Below, piece after piece: positions 1 through 8,397 of a stretch of DNA of 64,000 nucleotides. The stretch comes from Bacteroidota bacterium. GTDB lineage: Bacteria; Bacteroidota; Bacteroidia; Bacteroidales; Dysgonomonadaceae. How positions within the stretch are numbered: position 1 is the stretch's first letter; each line of letters opens with the position of its first letter. The notes below the pieces were generated by a model. The model was not told the DNA's origin, searched no databases, and was given only the letters and a program-made list of their open reading frames with translations. The stretch covers positions 1-64,000 of the forward strand of contig JAEWQF010000075.1 in NCBI GenBank assembly GCA_023399295.1. Direction: 5' to 3'. The translations under genes and the position numbers were made by a program.

Positions 1-1
1 C

Positions 2-1189
2 ATCCCTCAAGGTGAAGGACAGACACTGGTGCTGAGTGCGCAGACAAACGGCCGTTACTACCAATCTTACCAGTTTCAGTTCATGGAGCCCTGGTTTGGT
101 GGGAAAAGGCCAAACAACCTTTCCGTAAGCGCCTACTACTCTCGGTATACCGGTCTCAATAGCGATTATTACTCACAGAACGCTTACAATCCCTACATGT
201 ACGGTTATGGCAACTATGGTGGTTATGGCGGTTATGGCGGTTACGGCGGATATGGTGGTTACGGCGGATACGGCGGCGGTTATGGCGGCGGATACCAGGA
301 CATTGCACAATACGCTTCCGACCCCAACCAGGTATTCAGCATGCTGGGGATGTCACTCGGCTATGGCAAGCGACTGGAATGGCCCGACGACTACTTCCAG
401 TTCATGGGTGAGCTGGGATACCAGCGTTACGGCCTGAAGAACTGGTCGTGGAACCAATTTCCGTTCCAGACCGGGGTGAGTAACAGCATTACGCTCGGTT
501 TCACCCTCTCCCGTGTGTCGACCGACAACCCCATCTACACCCGCACCGGTTCACAGTTCACGCTGAGCGTGAGCGCCACCCCTCCATTCTCGCTGTGGGA
601 CAACAAAGATTACAGTGCGCTGGCTTACAGCAATCCGGAGAAGTATCGCTGGAACGAGTACCACAAGTGGAAGCTGAAGATCCGCACCTTCACCCCGCTC
701 ACCCCCTCTACCGTTACCCGTACACCAGTGATCGCCACCAGGGTCGAATTCGGCATACTGGGTCATTACAACAAAAATAAGATGACCCCCTTTGAGACCT
801 TCGACGTGGGAGGTGACGGCATGAGCGGCTACACCACCTCTTTCGCTACAGAGAACATTGCTCTGAGAGGCTATGAGAACAACTCCATCGCACAACAAGC
901 ACGTGCCTACACCCGTCTGGGCGTTGAGTTGCGTTATCCTTTCATTTTAGAGCCCAACTCCACCATTTACGGTGTGGCCTTCCTGGAAGCCGGTAATGCC
1001 TGGCATGAGGTGAAGGACTTCAACCCCTTCGACCTGAAACGATCGGCTGGTGTCGGCGCACGCATTTTCCTGCCGATGATCGGTTTGATGGGCATCGACT
1101 GGGCATACGGTTTCGACACTGTCTTTGGTACAGGTAGCAGGCAACGGGGTGGAAGTCAATTCCATTTTATCATAGGCCAGGAGTTCTGA
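2..1189 (+). CDS. bamA: BamA outer membrane assembly factor, C-terminal part (5' end outside window)
   Basis: The reading frame is already open at base 2, so this is the 3' part of a longer gene. About 395 residues remain and cover the C-terminal 16-strand beta barrel of the Omp85/BamA family, which inserts beta-barrel proteins into the outer membrane. Visible barrel features are alternating aromatic strands (PWFGGKRPNNLSVSAYYS), a GGDGMSGY-type segment and a terminal Phe (IIGQEF), the usual last residue of outer membrane proteins. The POTRA domains lie upstream of the window. A Gly-Tyr-rich stretch (bases 203-295) interrupts the barrel and probably forms a surface loop. The two skp-like genes that follow are the usual Bacteroidota partners of bamA. 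The family call is secure. Confidence 0.9.
   Translation: MPQGEGQTLVLSAQTNGRYYQSYQFQFMEPWFGGKRPNNLSVSAYYSRYTGLNSDYYSQNAYNPYMYGYGNYGGYGGYGGYGGYGGYGGYGGGYGGGYQDIAQYASDPNQVFSMLGMSLGYGKRLEWPDDYFQFMGELGYQRYGLKNWSWNQFPFQTGVSNSITLGFTLSRVSTDNPIYTRTGSQFTLSVSATPPFSLWDNKDYSALAYSNPEKYRWNEYHKWKLKIRTFTPLTPSTVTRTPVIATRVEFGILGHYNKNKMTPFETFDVGGDGMSGYTTSFATENIALRGYENNSIAQQARAYTRLGVELRYPFILEPNSTIYGVAFLEAGNAWHEVKDFNPFDLKRSAGVGARIFLPMIGLMGIDWAYGFDTVFGTGSRQRGGSQFHFIIGQEF
203..295 (+). repeat. (Gly-Gly-Tyr)n coding repeat inside bamA
   Basis: A run of 9-base units of the form GGN-GGN-TAY, with synonymous changes between units (ggcggttat, ggcggttac, ggcggatat, ggtggttac), encodes about ten GGY/GGGY repeats. It lies between two barrel strands. 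The codons vary while the peptide stays constant, which suggests the peptide pattern is kept by selection and not only by recent slippage. Confidence 0.85.
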
Positions 1190-1355
1190 TGAGGAGCGTA
1201 CCAATGTGAACCGCCATCACGATCTCTAAGACATTGTGACGCCGATTGCAGAGCTCACTTTAACAATTTTTACCTACACCCTTCTAAACGTTGTCTCTTC
1301 TAATTGGTCTTTATTATCAGAATCACCTGTGATTCACATCAAAAACTAGAAAAAT

Positions 1356-1868
1356 ATGAAAAAAGCATTGTTACTTTTCGGCTTATTGATGACAATCTCC
1401 ATGGGACACATCCAAGCACAGAAATTTGTTCTGATCGACATGGAGTACATTCTCAAGCGCATACCCAGTTATGAAAACGCCAACAAGCAGTTGGAAGCCA
1501 TGTCGCAAGAGTGGCAAAGCGAGGTGGACAAAGAGGTGGAGATAGTAAACGCCATGTACAAGAAATACCAAGCTGATCTGGTTTTTCTGGCTGGCAGTGA
1601 AAAGACCAAACGGGAAAATGAAATCGTGGCGAAGGAAAATGCCATCCAGGAGTTACGCAACCAGTACTTCGGTGCGCAGGGTGCATTGTTCGAACAACAG
1701 GAGAAACTGATCAAACCGATTCAGGACAACATTTATGAAGCGATCAAAGATTTATCCACTGAGCAGGGATATGCTCTGGTGGTGGATCGTGCTTCCGCCA
1801 CCTCGGTGATCTTCGCCTCTCCTGCCATCGACATCAGTGATCTGGTACTCGCCCGGTTAGGCTATTAA
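1356..1868 (+). CDS. OmpH/Skp family periplasmic chaperone (first copy)
   Basis: A 170-residue protein of the OmpH/Skp family, which holds unfolded outer membrane proteins in the periplasm for delivery to BamA. Residues 1-21 form a signal peptide (MKKALLLFGLLMTISMGHIQA). The mature part begins with the family-typical short beta segment KFVLIDMEYIL, continues with a charged coiled-coil hairpin (about residues 40-130) and ends with YALVVDRASATSVIFASPAIDISD, the matching beta segment. The length fits the family. It lies 166 bp after bamA and 67 bp before a second member of the same family; the pair after bamA is common in Bacteroidota. Copy-specific roles cannot be told from the sequence. Confidence 0.9.
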   Translation: MKKALLLFGLLMTISMGHIQAQKFVLIDMEYILKRIPSYENANKQLEAMSQEWQSEVDKEVEIVNAMYKKYQADLVFLAGSEKTKRENEIVAKENAIQELRNQYFGAQGALFEQQEKLIKPIQDNIYEAIKDLSTEQGYALVVDRASATSVIFASPAIDISDLVLARLGY

Positions 1869-1879
1869 AAATAAAAGCT

Positions 1880-1887
1880 TATCTTTG
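1880..1887 (+). promoter_or_regulatory. Bacteroidota -7 element (TATCTTTG) for the second ompH gene
   Basis: TATCTTTG matches the TAnnTTTG -7 consensus and lies 49 bp before the start of the second skp-like gene, in the gap after the first. The second copy can therefore probably be transcribed separately. Confidence 0.6.
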
Positions 1888-1935
1888 TACGCTTTTTGAA
1901 TCCAGCATTATTAATATAAAATTACAAATAGAACC

Positions 1936-2445
1936 ATGTTGAAAAAGTTATTAATCTGTATGATTGCACTGGCCCCCCTGGCGGCAGTGGCACAGGATGT
2001 GAAAATTGCGTACATCAACGCGCAGGAGGTATTCTCCGCCATGCCCGAGCTCGCTGGAATTGAGACCCAGTTGAATAGCAAGCAGGAGGAGATATCCAAG
2101 AACGGCCAGGCTCTGGTGGATGAGTTCAACAAGAAAGCGGAGGAGTTCGATAAGAACAAGGCTACATCCGAAACCGTACTGCAGGACCAGCAAAAACAAC
2201 TGGCCCAGATCCAGGAGCGTTATCAGGTCTATCTGCAAAACAGTCAGCAGGAAATGCAACAGATGCAGCAGCAGTTATTGGAGCCGGTAAACAAGAAGAT
2301 TGCAGATGCGATCAAAGCGGTAGGTGATGAAAACAGCTACAGTTTTGTTTTTGATGTATCTACCATGCAGTCTCCCATTGTGTATGTGAGTCCCACTGCC
2401 GTAAACATCACACCACAGGTAAAAAGCAAGCTGGGCATACAATAA
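1936..2445 (+). CDS. OmpH/Skp family periplasmic chaperone (second copy)
   Basis: A 169-residue protein of the OmpH/Skp family. It has a signal peptide (residues 1-19, ending PLAAVAQ), the beta segment VKIAYINAQEVFSAMPEL, a long Gln/Lys/Glu-rich coiled coil (about residues 42-125, with QQEMQQMQQQLLEPV) and the closing segment YSFVFDVSTMQSPIVYVSP. The role should match the neighbouring copy: chaperoning outer membrane proteins on their way to BamA. It has its own -7 promoter element upstream and a strong terminator 26 bp downstream. The two copies are clearly diverged, so the duplication is old. Confidence 0.9.
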   Translation: MLKKLLICMIALAPLAAVAQDVKIAYINAQEVFSAMPELAGIETQLNSKQEEISKNGQALVDEFNKKAEEFDKNKATSETVLQDQQKQLAQIQERYQVYLQNSQQEMQQMQQQLLEPVNKKIADAIKAVGDENSYSFVFDVSTMQSPIVYVSPTAVNITPQVKSKLGIQ

Positions 2446-2470
2446 TTTTCGGTCCATCAAATTACACAAA

Positions 2471-2506
2471 AAATGGGTCTCCGTTGAAAGAGACCCATTT
2501 TTTTTT
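2471..2506 (+). terminator. Intrinsic terminator after the ompH pair
   Basis: An 11-bp perfect stem (aaatgggtctc / gagacccattt) with an 8-base loop is followed by a T run. The A run at its left edge could serve the convergent minus-strand stress-protein gene, so it may act in both directions. Confidence 0.9.
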
Positions 2507-2526
2507 GTGCGCAACCGGATGAGTTG

Positions 2527-3663
2527 TCACATACCCTTGATAACCAGCAAAGGTGTGTCGGAATGAAACAGCATCCGGCGGGCAATACCGGGGTTGAACA
2601 TGCGTGCGAAGATGTTTCTCCGTGAGCTGGAGAGTGAAATCAGGTCGATCTGATGCCCTTTAACAAACATTTCAAGTGATTCCTCCAGTCCGAGGTTCTG
2701 GTCAATCAAGCGATACTCCGATTCCAGGTGGGGATAGAGTTCAGCAAATCGCTTCTGGATACCGGACAGTTTGATCTCATTCCATACATCCTCCTTCTTG
2801 GCAATGTGCGCCAAATAAACCTTCACCCGATAGGGTTTCAGGAACTGCATCATGATGTCGAACGCCTTGAACTCCCGTTCCTGGAAGTTGGTGAGGAACA
2901 CGATGTGCTTCATCTGAGCCACACCTTGCACCTCTGTACCCTCCGGTATGGCGAACACCGGTGTACGGCAACCATCCATCACCTCAGCGGTCACACTGCC
3001 GATGAGATCCATCTCTTTGGCGTTGCGCCCACGGGTACCCATGACGATGGCGGTAGGCCTGATCTTCTTTGAGTAGGAGATGATCTCCTCTTCGGGAAGA
3101 CCCTCCACCAACAGTGTCTGAAACGGTACGTTGGGGAGTGTTCCGTTGGCCACCTGCTCCTTGATTGTATCGACCAGATGATTCATCTCCTTTTCGGTTT
3201 TGCTCTTCACATCCTGATAGATACTTTTGTCTGCCGGTTGGATGGTGAAAGAGTCACCAAAGGGTACCGAAGCGGGATAAAAAGGGGTGAAGAAAGCGTG
3301 CATCAGCTTCACCTCACAATCGAGGTCAGAGGCCAACCGAAACGCAAAGGCACATGCATTGCGTGAATATTGTGAAAAATCGACCGGAACCAGGATCTCC
3401 TTTTTGTTCTCTCTCTCCGCAGCGATGGCATCCTGATCGGAAAAATCGAGTTGTTCAATAATCCGCAGGGCACGTGGTAGATCGCTCTCGTTGATTCTCA
3501 CCCGCACATTCCCTGGAACTACCGGTTCAATCATCCTGACACCATGGATCACGGCCGGTATCCCTTCCGACTCCAGGATTGTCTTCAGGATATGGGCTTT
3601 CTCATAGGTATGAATGGCCACTGTGACCATTTTCTCTTCGTGATGTTTGTGATCTTTGTCCAT
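2527..3663 (-). CDS. Universal stress protein, two UspA domains with an N-terminal DUF2007-like domain
   Basis: A 378-residue cytoplasmic protein. Residues about 12-72 (VTVAIHTYEKAHILKTILES...) resemble DUF2007-type domains. Residues 90-240 form a UspA domain with the ATP-binding pattern G-x2-G-x9-G-S (GTRG at 209-212, GS at 222-223). Residues 252-378 form a second, degenerate Usp domain without that motif. The start was placed at the ATG preceded by AAAGGAAAA, a good ribosome site; an in-frame start 28 codons upstream adds unconserved sequence. Usp proteins bind ATP and help cells survive stress, but the exact role is unknown. It is a single gene converging on the ompH genes. Confidence 0.8.
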   Translation of the reverse strand: MDKDHKHHEEKMVTVAIHTYEKAHILKTILESEGIPAVIHGVRMIEPVVPGNVRVRINESDLPRALRIIEQLDFSDQDAIAAERENKKEILVPVDFSQYSRNACAFAFRLASDLDCEVKLMHAFFTPFYPASVPFGDSFTIQPADKSIYQDVKSKTEKEMNHLVDTIKEQVANGTLPNVPFQTLLVEGLPEEEIISYSKKIRPTAIVMGTRGRNAKEMDLIGSVTAEVMDGCRTPVFAIPEGTEVQGVAQMKHIVFLTNFQEREFKAFDIMMQFLKPYRVKVYLAHIAKKEDVWNEIKLSGIQKRFAELYPHLESEYRLIDQNLGLEESLEMFVKGHQIDLISLSSSRRNIFARMFNPGIARRMLFHSDTPLLVIKGM

Positions 3664-3777
3664 ACTGTTTTCCTTTGAGACATGAGCGACTGACAGCCAC
3701 AAATGTCCGGTGAAATTGTCCAAAAAAACCCAATCACATGTTTTCAATCAAACAGTCATTGGGTTCTATCATCTTTT

Positions 3778-4074
3778 TTACGCTTCCTCTTCTGTCACTT
3801 CGGGCTGGGTGTCCGGTTCAGGGTAATCATCCAGGCCAAGGATCTTGAGGGCTTTGTCAAAAATGGTGGTGTCATCCAATACGACAATACCACCATTTGG
3901 TCCCGGCTCAATGTGTATCCCCACACTCTTACCTTCCTTGTAATTATATCCGCCAAAATAGTTCCTTACGGTTTCGGGTTTCATCTCCAGCTCCGAGGCT
4001 ATTTGGTGGATACTACCATCAGGGAGTTTGTCTTTCAGCTCTCTAAGCGCATTAAAGGTAATTGTTCTTGCCAT
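3778..4074 (-). CDS. Small predicted DNA-binding protein
   Basis: A 98-residue protein. Residues 8-40 (ALRELKDKLPDGSIHQIASELEM...) read as a helix-turn-helix-like segment with KPETVRNYFGG as the putative recognition helix. The middle (GIHIEPGPNGGIVVLDDTTIFDKAL) is compact, and the tail is acidic (PEPDTQPEVTEEEA). I recall similar short proteins annotated as DNA-binding in Bacteroidales, but no target is known. It stands alone between the stress protein and the PAP2 gene. The DNA-binding role is inferred from the helix pattern only. Confidence 0.6.
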   Translation of the reverse strand: MARTITFNALRELKDKLPDGSIHQIASELEMKPETVRNYFGGYNYKEGKSVGIHIEPGPNGGIVVLDDTTIFDKALKILGLDDYPEPDTQPEVTEEEA

Positions 4075-4206
4075 GGCTTTTTATTTTAATTGTTAATTCA
4101 GTAGCAGATTTATTTGATGCCTTAAACTTACGGAAAAAAAAAGATATTCCAAACTTTTTCCACAAAATGTTTGTGAAAAGATGACGAAACTGTCAGGCTT
4201 TCTTTT

Positions 4207-4905
4207 TCAGTGTGGCAAGGAGGATAACAGGGGGCTGAAGAGGGTAATCAGGAACAGGTATACAACCATAAACAGTGTCAGCCAATTGCCCTGTTTGCGA
4301 CTGAAGAGGTTGTCGGCTGTCACACCTTGGGTTGCGGGTAGCCGGTGCATCAGGAGCATCATCAGCTGATAGAGCAGAAAGGCCAGGAGCGATCCTGCAA
4401 GCATTCCCGCCACGATATCGGAGATGAAGTGCACCCCCAGGTAAATGCGGGTGTAGCTGTTCAGAGCAGCCCAGCTGAGTGCTGTGAGGGTAACACCACG
4501 GTGACGGAACAGCAGGGAGAGAAAGAGAGCAATACCAAAGCTGTTGGTGGCATGGCCGGAAATAAAACCATACTTGCCACCTCGATAGCCATTCACCATA
4601 TCGACAAGTTCCTTGAAGTCGGGGTGATGGGTAGGTCGGAACCGCTCAAAGAAGGGCTTGCAGATACCGGAAGACAACTGATCACTGAGTACGAACACAA
4701 GGATAAAAAAGAGCGTGACAACCAGTGCCTGTTTGTGGGGTGTTCGATAGAAAAAGAGAAAGAGGATTATCAGGATGAGGGGTATCCATACGAAGCGTCC
4801 GCTCACGGTCCACATCCAGTCATCGAGCAGCTGTGAATCACTGCCGTTCAACATAAAAAAGAGATCCCTTTCCAGGGGGAGTAGATTCTCAATTGCCTCT
4901 TTCAT
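4207..4905 (-). CDS. PAP2-family membrane phosphatase
   Basis: A 232-residue membrane protein with the full three-part phosphatase signature: K83-x6-R90-P91 (KPFFERFRP), S116-G-H118 (ISGHATNS) and R153-x3-G157-x-H159-x3-D163 (TRIYLGVHFISD). His118 and His159 are the expected catalytic residues. Five or six hydrophobic segments surround them. Family members dephosphorylate lipid phosphates such as undecaprenyl pyrophosphate, phosphatidylglycerol phosphate or lipid A; the substrate here cannot be decided. It lies 66 bp after batE on the same strand and may be read from the same transcript, although it is not a usual bat gene. Confidence 0.85.
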   Translation of the reverse strand: MKEAIENLLPLERDLFFMLNGSDSQLLDDWMWTVSGRFVWIPLILIILFLFFYRTPHKQALVVTLFFILVFVLSDQLSSGICKPFFERFRPTHHPDFKELVDMVNGYRGGKYGFISGHATNSFGIALFLSLLFRHRGVTLTALSWAALNSYTRIYLGVHFISDIVAGMLAGSLLAFLLYQLMMLLMHRLPATQGVTADNLFSRKQGNWLTLFMVVYLFLITLFSPLLSSLPH

Positions 4906-4971
4906 GGGTTCAGTTATTACCGTTCAATTCCTGTGATATCTGATCGGGATGAGTTGCGGGTGTTGCCAACC

Positions 4972-5814
4972 TTATATCACCTCCACGTTCTCTTTCTCAG
5001 TCCAGCCAACACTGCCATTGGCGATCTCCACCTCGTACCAGTCGCCGTCACTGTTTCTGATTCTCACCTTTGTTCCCTCGTGCAGTTCAAACAGCCGGTT
5101 GCTGTTACGGTCGGGTGAAGCGTTTACTGTGGCAGCTCCCACCATCACGATGGCGTCGTCGCGCAGCATCCGTTCCCGTTTCTGGCTGAAAGCGAAAAGA
5201 GTGGCACCAATCATCAGCAGGAGAAAGAGAATGGCACTGTAAAATGCGGTTTTTCTCACCCACAACAGTTGTAGAAAGAGGAAGATGGCTACGCAGCCCA
5301 GAAACAACAGAAAGAAGATGATACTGATAACAGCCCAGCGATTGGAGGTGTTGAGGTCTCTCACTCCTTTGAACCATTCCTGCAGGAAGAAGATGCCTGC
5401 CTGTTCAATGCGGTCTTCAGTCTTGTTTTGAGCAAAATGCAGGTTGTGTCTGATGTCGCTGTTCCCGGGATCAAGCAAACGGGCCCGTTCGTAGTTCAGG
5501 ATCGCTTTTGCCAACTGGTTATCCCTGTAATAGGCATTGCCCAGGTTGTAGTAGACTGCTGCTGATTCGCGGTTTTCAGCCAACGCTTCAGCCACCACCA
5601 ACTCATACAGTTCGATGCTTTTACGGAAGTCACCAGCCCTGTAAGTCTCTGCAGCCACAACAGCAGGTGAAGGCGTTTCCTCCGATGACACCATGGGGGT
5701 GATCGCCTCTTGCCGGGTGGTGTCGTTGCGCTCCTGTGCTGTTGCACTGGAAATTGTGAGGAGCATTATCAAGAGGCTGAGGCCCACCGCGTGAAATAGG
5801 TTGATCTGCATCAT
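4972..5814 (-). CDS. batE: BatE: TPR protein with two membrane segments and an SH3-like domain
   Basis: A 280-residue protein, last of the bat genes. It has a signal-like N-terminus (residues 1-26), TPR repeats (about 53-125, including AVYYNLGNAYYRDNQLAKA), two membrane segments (about 160-185 and 190-210) and a C-terminal bacterial SH3 domain (225-280: VNASPDRNSNRLFELHEG..., GWTEKENVEVI). BatE belongs to the Bacteroidota Bat complex linked to aerotolerance and envelope stress, whose biochemical role is unsettled. Its ATG overlaps the batD stop by 4 bases (ATGA), so translation is probably coupled. Confidence 0.8.
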   Translation of the reverse strand: MMQINLFHAVGLSLLIMLLTISSATAQERNDTTRQEAITPMVSSEETPSPAVVAAETYRAGDFRKSIELYELVVAEALAENRESAAVYYNLGNAYYRDNQLAKAILNYERARLLDPGNSDIRHNLHFAQNKTEDRIEQAGIFFLQEWFKGVRDLNTSNRWAVISIIFFLLFLGCVAIFLFLQLLWVRKTAFYSAILFLLLMIGATLFAFSQKRERMLRDDAIVMVGAATVNASPDRNSNRLFELHEGTKVRIRNSDGDWYEVEIANGSVGWTEKENVEVI

Positions 5815-7667
5815 TTTGACTTCTTTAATCTGTTTTCCATCTCTCCAATCGCATCCAGTGTATCCTGATATATCTTGTCCATGGTTGCATCCCCCGCCAC
5901 CGGGGCATAACGTGCAAACTCACAACTGTCGAGGATCTCAAGAAATCGTTTTGTAAGCTCCTCGCCAATGCCATGACTACTCAACGCAGACTCCACATTG
6001 TCACGCGAGAGGCGTGCCACCGGTATGGAGAGCTTGTCACTGAAATAGCCCCAGAGGGCACGCAGCACCTCCTCGTGGAACTGCTCATGCTGCTGCTCCC
6101 TGAGATAGCGCTCTGCCAGTTTCAGTCGCCGGAGTGCCATCTTGTTGGCTTTCCGGTTGCGCATCAGTGTCACGTTGGCGTTCTCACGTGCCTGTTTGCG
6201 ACCAATCAGATAGAGCGATGTGAGCAGGAGCAGCGGTAGCAGGATCCAGAGCCAGTAAGTCAGTGAGCCCACGAAAAATCTGTCTCGTTGCTGAAAGTGG
6301 GGTATTTCAGTAATCAGGAAACGGATATCCTGTTCCACCTTCACATCCTGACGGTTCACAAATGAGGTGGCAGGTGCAGCGCCAGGCTCTCCTTTTGCAA
6401 TGTTCAGCTGATATTCCGGTGTTGTGAGTGTCTTGTAGGAGGCGCTACCGGGATCGAAGTAAGTGAACGTGACAGGCGGAATGGTATACGCTCCTTCGTA
6501 GCGGGGAATAACCATATACTCAATCCGCCGGATGCCGGTGAGTCCGTTGGTGGTCACGTTATACATATTGTCAACCTTGGGATCGTACTGCTCGAAGTTG
6601 TCGGGGAAGGATACCTCCGGGTTGCGTATCAGTTTCAGGTTACCGGTACCCGCTATCTCCAGCTGCAAGGTGATGGCCTCATTCGCCCTGATATCGGTGT
6701 TGCTGAGAACAGGCTTCAGTGTAAAACTTCCCACCGCATTGGCGTAGCTGGCTGGTCTGCTTTCCGGCAACGGCTTCACATCAATGTCGAGGGGGTTTGT
6801 TTTCAATGCTTTCTTCACATCCACCATCACCTCCTGTGGTCCAAAAAAAGAGGAGATTTTTTTTCCAGAGTGTACAGAGAAGACCATCTCCAGGCTGCCC
6901 GGGGGAATGGTGATCTTGCCGGAACGCTGCGGGAAGAGCAGCGACTTGCGCAGATCGGCTGTATAGTAGTTTCTGCCGTTATACCGTTCCATCTGCAGCT
7001 GTTTGTTCACTGGCAGATCGATTTCTTCCACCATGAACCCCTCAAACTCCGGGAACTGTATCTTACCGAAATTGACCACGTTTAACGTGGTGTAGAGGCG
7101 GAAGGTGACCGTGAAACCCTCCTGTTCATAGAGGCTGTTCTTGGAAACGATCGCCCGTATAAAGGCATCGTTGGCTGTAACAGTTGCTGTGCCGCTGCCG
7201 GAAGCGGAACTTCTCTCCTGTTTACTGCCCTCATCACCGGGTGCTACCCCGCGGCTCTCATCTGGAGGCAGCACTTTGACCTGCAGGCTGTTCGACCGGT
7301 AGTTGCTGCCGTCTACAGTGATCGATGCAGCCGGGATGGTGTAGCTTCCTGCCTTGTTTGCCATCAGGATATAAGTGTAGGTCACCGACATCTCCGAACT
7401 GCTCTTGCCATTGACGATACTCTGGCTGTAGCTGGTGGAGGTGCTGGGGCCGAAGAGCAGTTCAAAACCGTTCAGCTCGGGCAGTCGCAGGTCACGTCCC
7501 TCTTTGTTGAGGTGATAGCTGAGCCGGAATTGTTCACCTTCCACCACCGATGCCGGAGCAGTCGCCTTGAAGGTAACCTGTGCCTGAAGGCTTCTGGTAT
7601 TTGAGGCCAGCATTGCCCATAGCAGGAAAAGAATGGTCAGTATGGATATCTTCTGTTTCATCGTCAT
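5811..7667 (-). CDS. batD: BatD: exported membrane-anchored beta-sandwich protein
   Basis: A 618-residue protein with a signal peptide (about residues 1-31, ending TRSLQA), a large periplasmic part of repeated beta-sandwich modules (start QVTFKATAPASVVEGEQFRL) and one membrane segment near 469-489 (WLWILLPLLLLTSLYLIG). A cytoplasmic helical tail of about 120 residues follows. This is the usual BatD/oxygen-tolerance protein layout. The frame stays open far upstream into batC, but that extension is Arg/Asn-rich shadow sequence, so the start is MTMKQK, 7 bp after the batC stop. The ATG of MKQK two codons later is an alternative. Confidence 0.85.
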   Translation of the reverse strand: MTMKQKISILTILFLLWAMLASNTRSLQAQVTFKATAPASVVEGEQFRLSYHLNKEGRDLRLPELNGFELLFGPSTSTSYSQSIVNGKSSSEMSVTYTYILMANKAGSYTIPAASITVDGSNYRSNSLQVKVLPPDESRGVAPGDEGSKQERSSASGSGTATVTANDAFIRAIVSKNSLYEQEGFTVTFRLYTTLNVVNFGKIQFPEFEGFMVEEIDLPVNKQLQMERYNGRNYYTADLRKSLLFPQRSGKITIPPGSLEMVFSVHSGKKISSFFGPQEVMVDVKKALKTNPLDIDVKPLPESRPASYANAVGSFTLKPVLSNTDIRANEAITLQLEIAGTGNLKLIRNPEVSFPDNFEQYDPKVDNMYNVTTNGLTGIRRIEYMVIPRYEGAYTIPPVTFTYFDPGSASYKTLTTPEYQLNIAKGEPGAAPATSFVNRQDVKVEQDIRFLITEIPHFQQRDRFFVGSLTYWLWILLPLLLLTSLYLIGRKQARENANVTLMRNRKANKMALRRLKLAERYLREQQHEQFHEEVLRALWGYFSDKLSIPVARLSRDNVESALSSHGIGEELTKRFLEILDSCEFARYAPVAGDATMDKIYQDTLDAIGEMENRLKKSK

Positions 7668-7674
7668 TGCAACA

Positions 7675-8397
7675 CTACCAGTTTCTGTTGTTCCTTCTAT
7701 TGTCTTCTGCTTTCTGTTCTCTCTCCTCAGCCTTAATCTGTTGCACCTTCTCCTGTGTTTGCTGTTCATCCTGTTCAATGGCCTGCAACAGCTGGCGGGC
7801 ATTGTCGCGTGACATCTGCTCCGGCTGGTTGGGTTGCTCTGCACGCTTCTCCTGTTGGTCCTGAGGCTGGTTCTGCGGCTGTTGTTCCTGTTGCTGATCC
7901 TGTTGTTGCTCCTGTTGATCCTCACCCTGATTCTGCTGATCATCCTGTTGGTCCTGGATCATTTTTTGCACCACCGCCAGGTTGTAGCGGCTCTCATCAT
8001 CCTGCGGATTGAGTCGCAGTGCCATCTTATAGGCTTCCATTGATTGCTGCAGTTCTTTCTTCTGAAGCAATGTGTTGCCGATGTTGTGCCAGGCGGCTGA
8101 TGCCTCCATCGGATCCTCCTGCTCCAGTGAGACGAAATGCTGGTATTGTTCAGCTGCCTTGTCCCACTCTTTCTGCCGGTAGAGGGTGTTACCCAGGTTG
8201 AAGATGGCTTCTCTCGATTCAGGATCCACCTCAGTCGCTTTTCCGTAGAAGGCTGCCGCTTCAGCAAACTTCTGCTGTTGATACACCTTATTTCCTTTGC
8301 GGATGTTCTGCCTGACCTCTTTCTGAGCCATCAGTGACAATGGCAGGAAAAGCACAAACAGGAACATGAGGGCTTTGATCTGCATCGTTCGTTTCAT
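7675..8397 (-). CDS. batC: BatC: TPR protein with Gln-rich tail
   Basis: A 240-residue exported protein. It has a signal peptide (residues 1-24, ending LSLMAQ), three TPR units (about 27-145: AIFNLGNTLYRQKEWDKA, AAWHNIGNTLLQKKELQQS, SRYNLAVVQKM) and a low-complexity segment at 149-194 that is about half Gln with Asp/Glu/Pro. A charged tail ends RRNNRNW. TPRs in Bat proteins are thought to hold the VWA partners together in the periplasm. The start overlaps the batB stop in ATGA. A second Met at residue 5 is an alternative start. Confidence 0.8.
   Translation of the reverse strand: MKRTMQIKALMFLFVLFLPLSLMAQKEVRQNIRKGNKVYQQQKFAEAAAFYGKATEVDPESREAIFNLGNTLYRQKEWDKAAEQYQHFVSLEQEDPMEASAAWHNIGNTLLQKKELQQSMEAYKMALRLNPQDDESRYNLAVVQKMIQDQQDDQQNQGEDQQEQQQDQQQEQQPQNQPQDQQEKRAEQPNQPEQMSRDNARQLLQAIEQDEQQTQEKVQQIKAEEREQKAEDNRRNNRNW

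Noticed and set aside
203..295. Possible CRISPR or tandem DNA repeat
   Set aside because: The units are 9 bases, lack spacers and keep the BamA reading frame. They are protein-coding repeats.
207..437. Frame of Met/Val/Ala/Asp repeats within bamA
   Set aside because: It is the GGY repeat of bamA read in another frame and has no independent support.
1318..1337. Small palindrome gaatcacctgtgattc before the first ompH gene
   Set aside because: It is short and occurs only once. It could be an operator, but nothing else supports that.
4207..5814. PAP2 phosphatase as a bat operon member
   Set aside because: It is close and on the same strand, but PAP2 genes are not part of the conserved bat set. 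Cotranscription is possible, functional membership is unsupported.
7668..7943. Arg/Asn/Ser-rich extension of batD into batC
   Set aside because: It overlaps the 3' part of batC in another frame, and its odd composition mirrors the Gln-rich repeat read out of frame. A signal peptide starts properly at MTMKQK.
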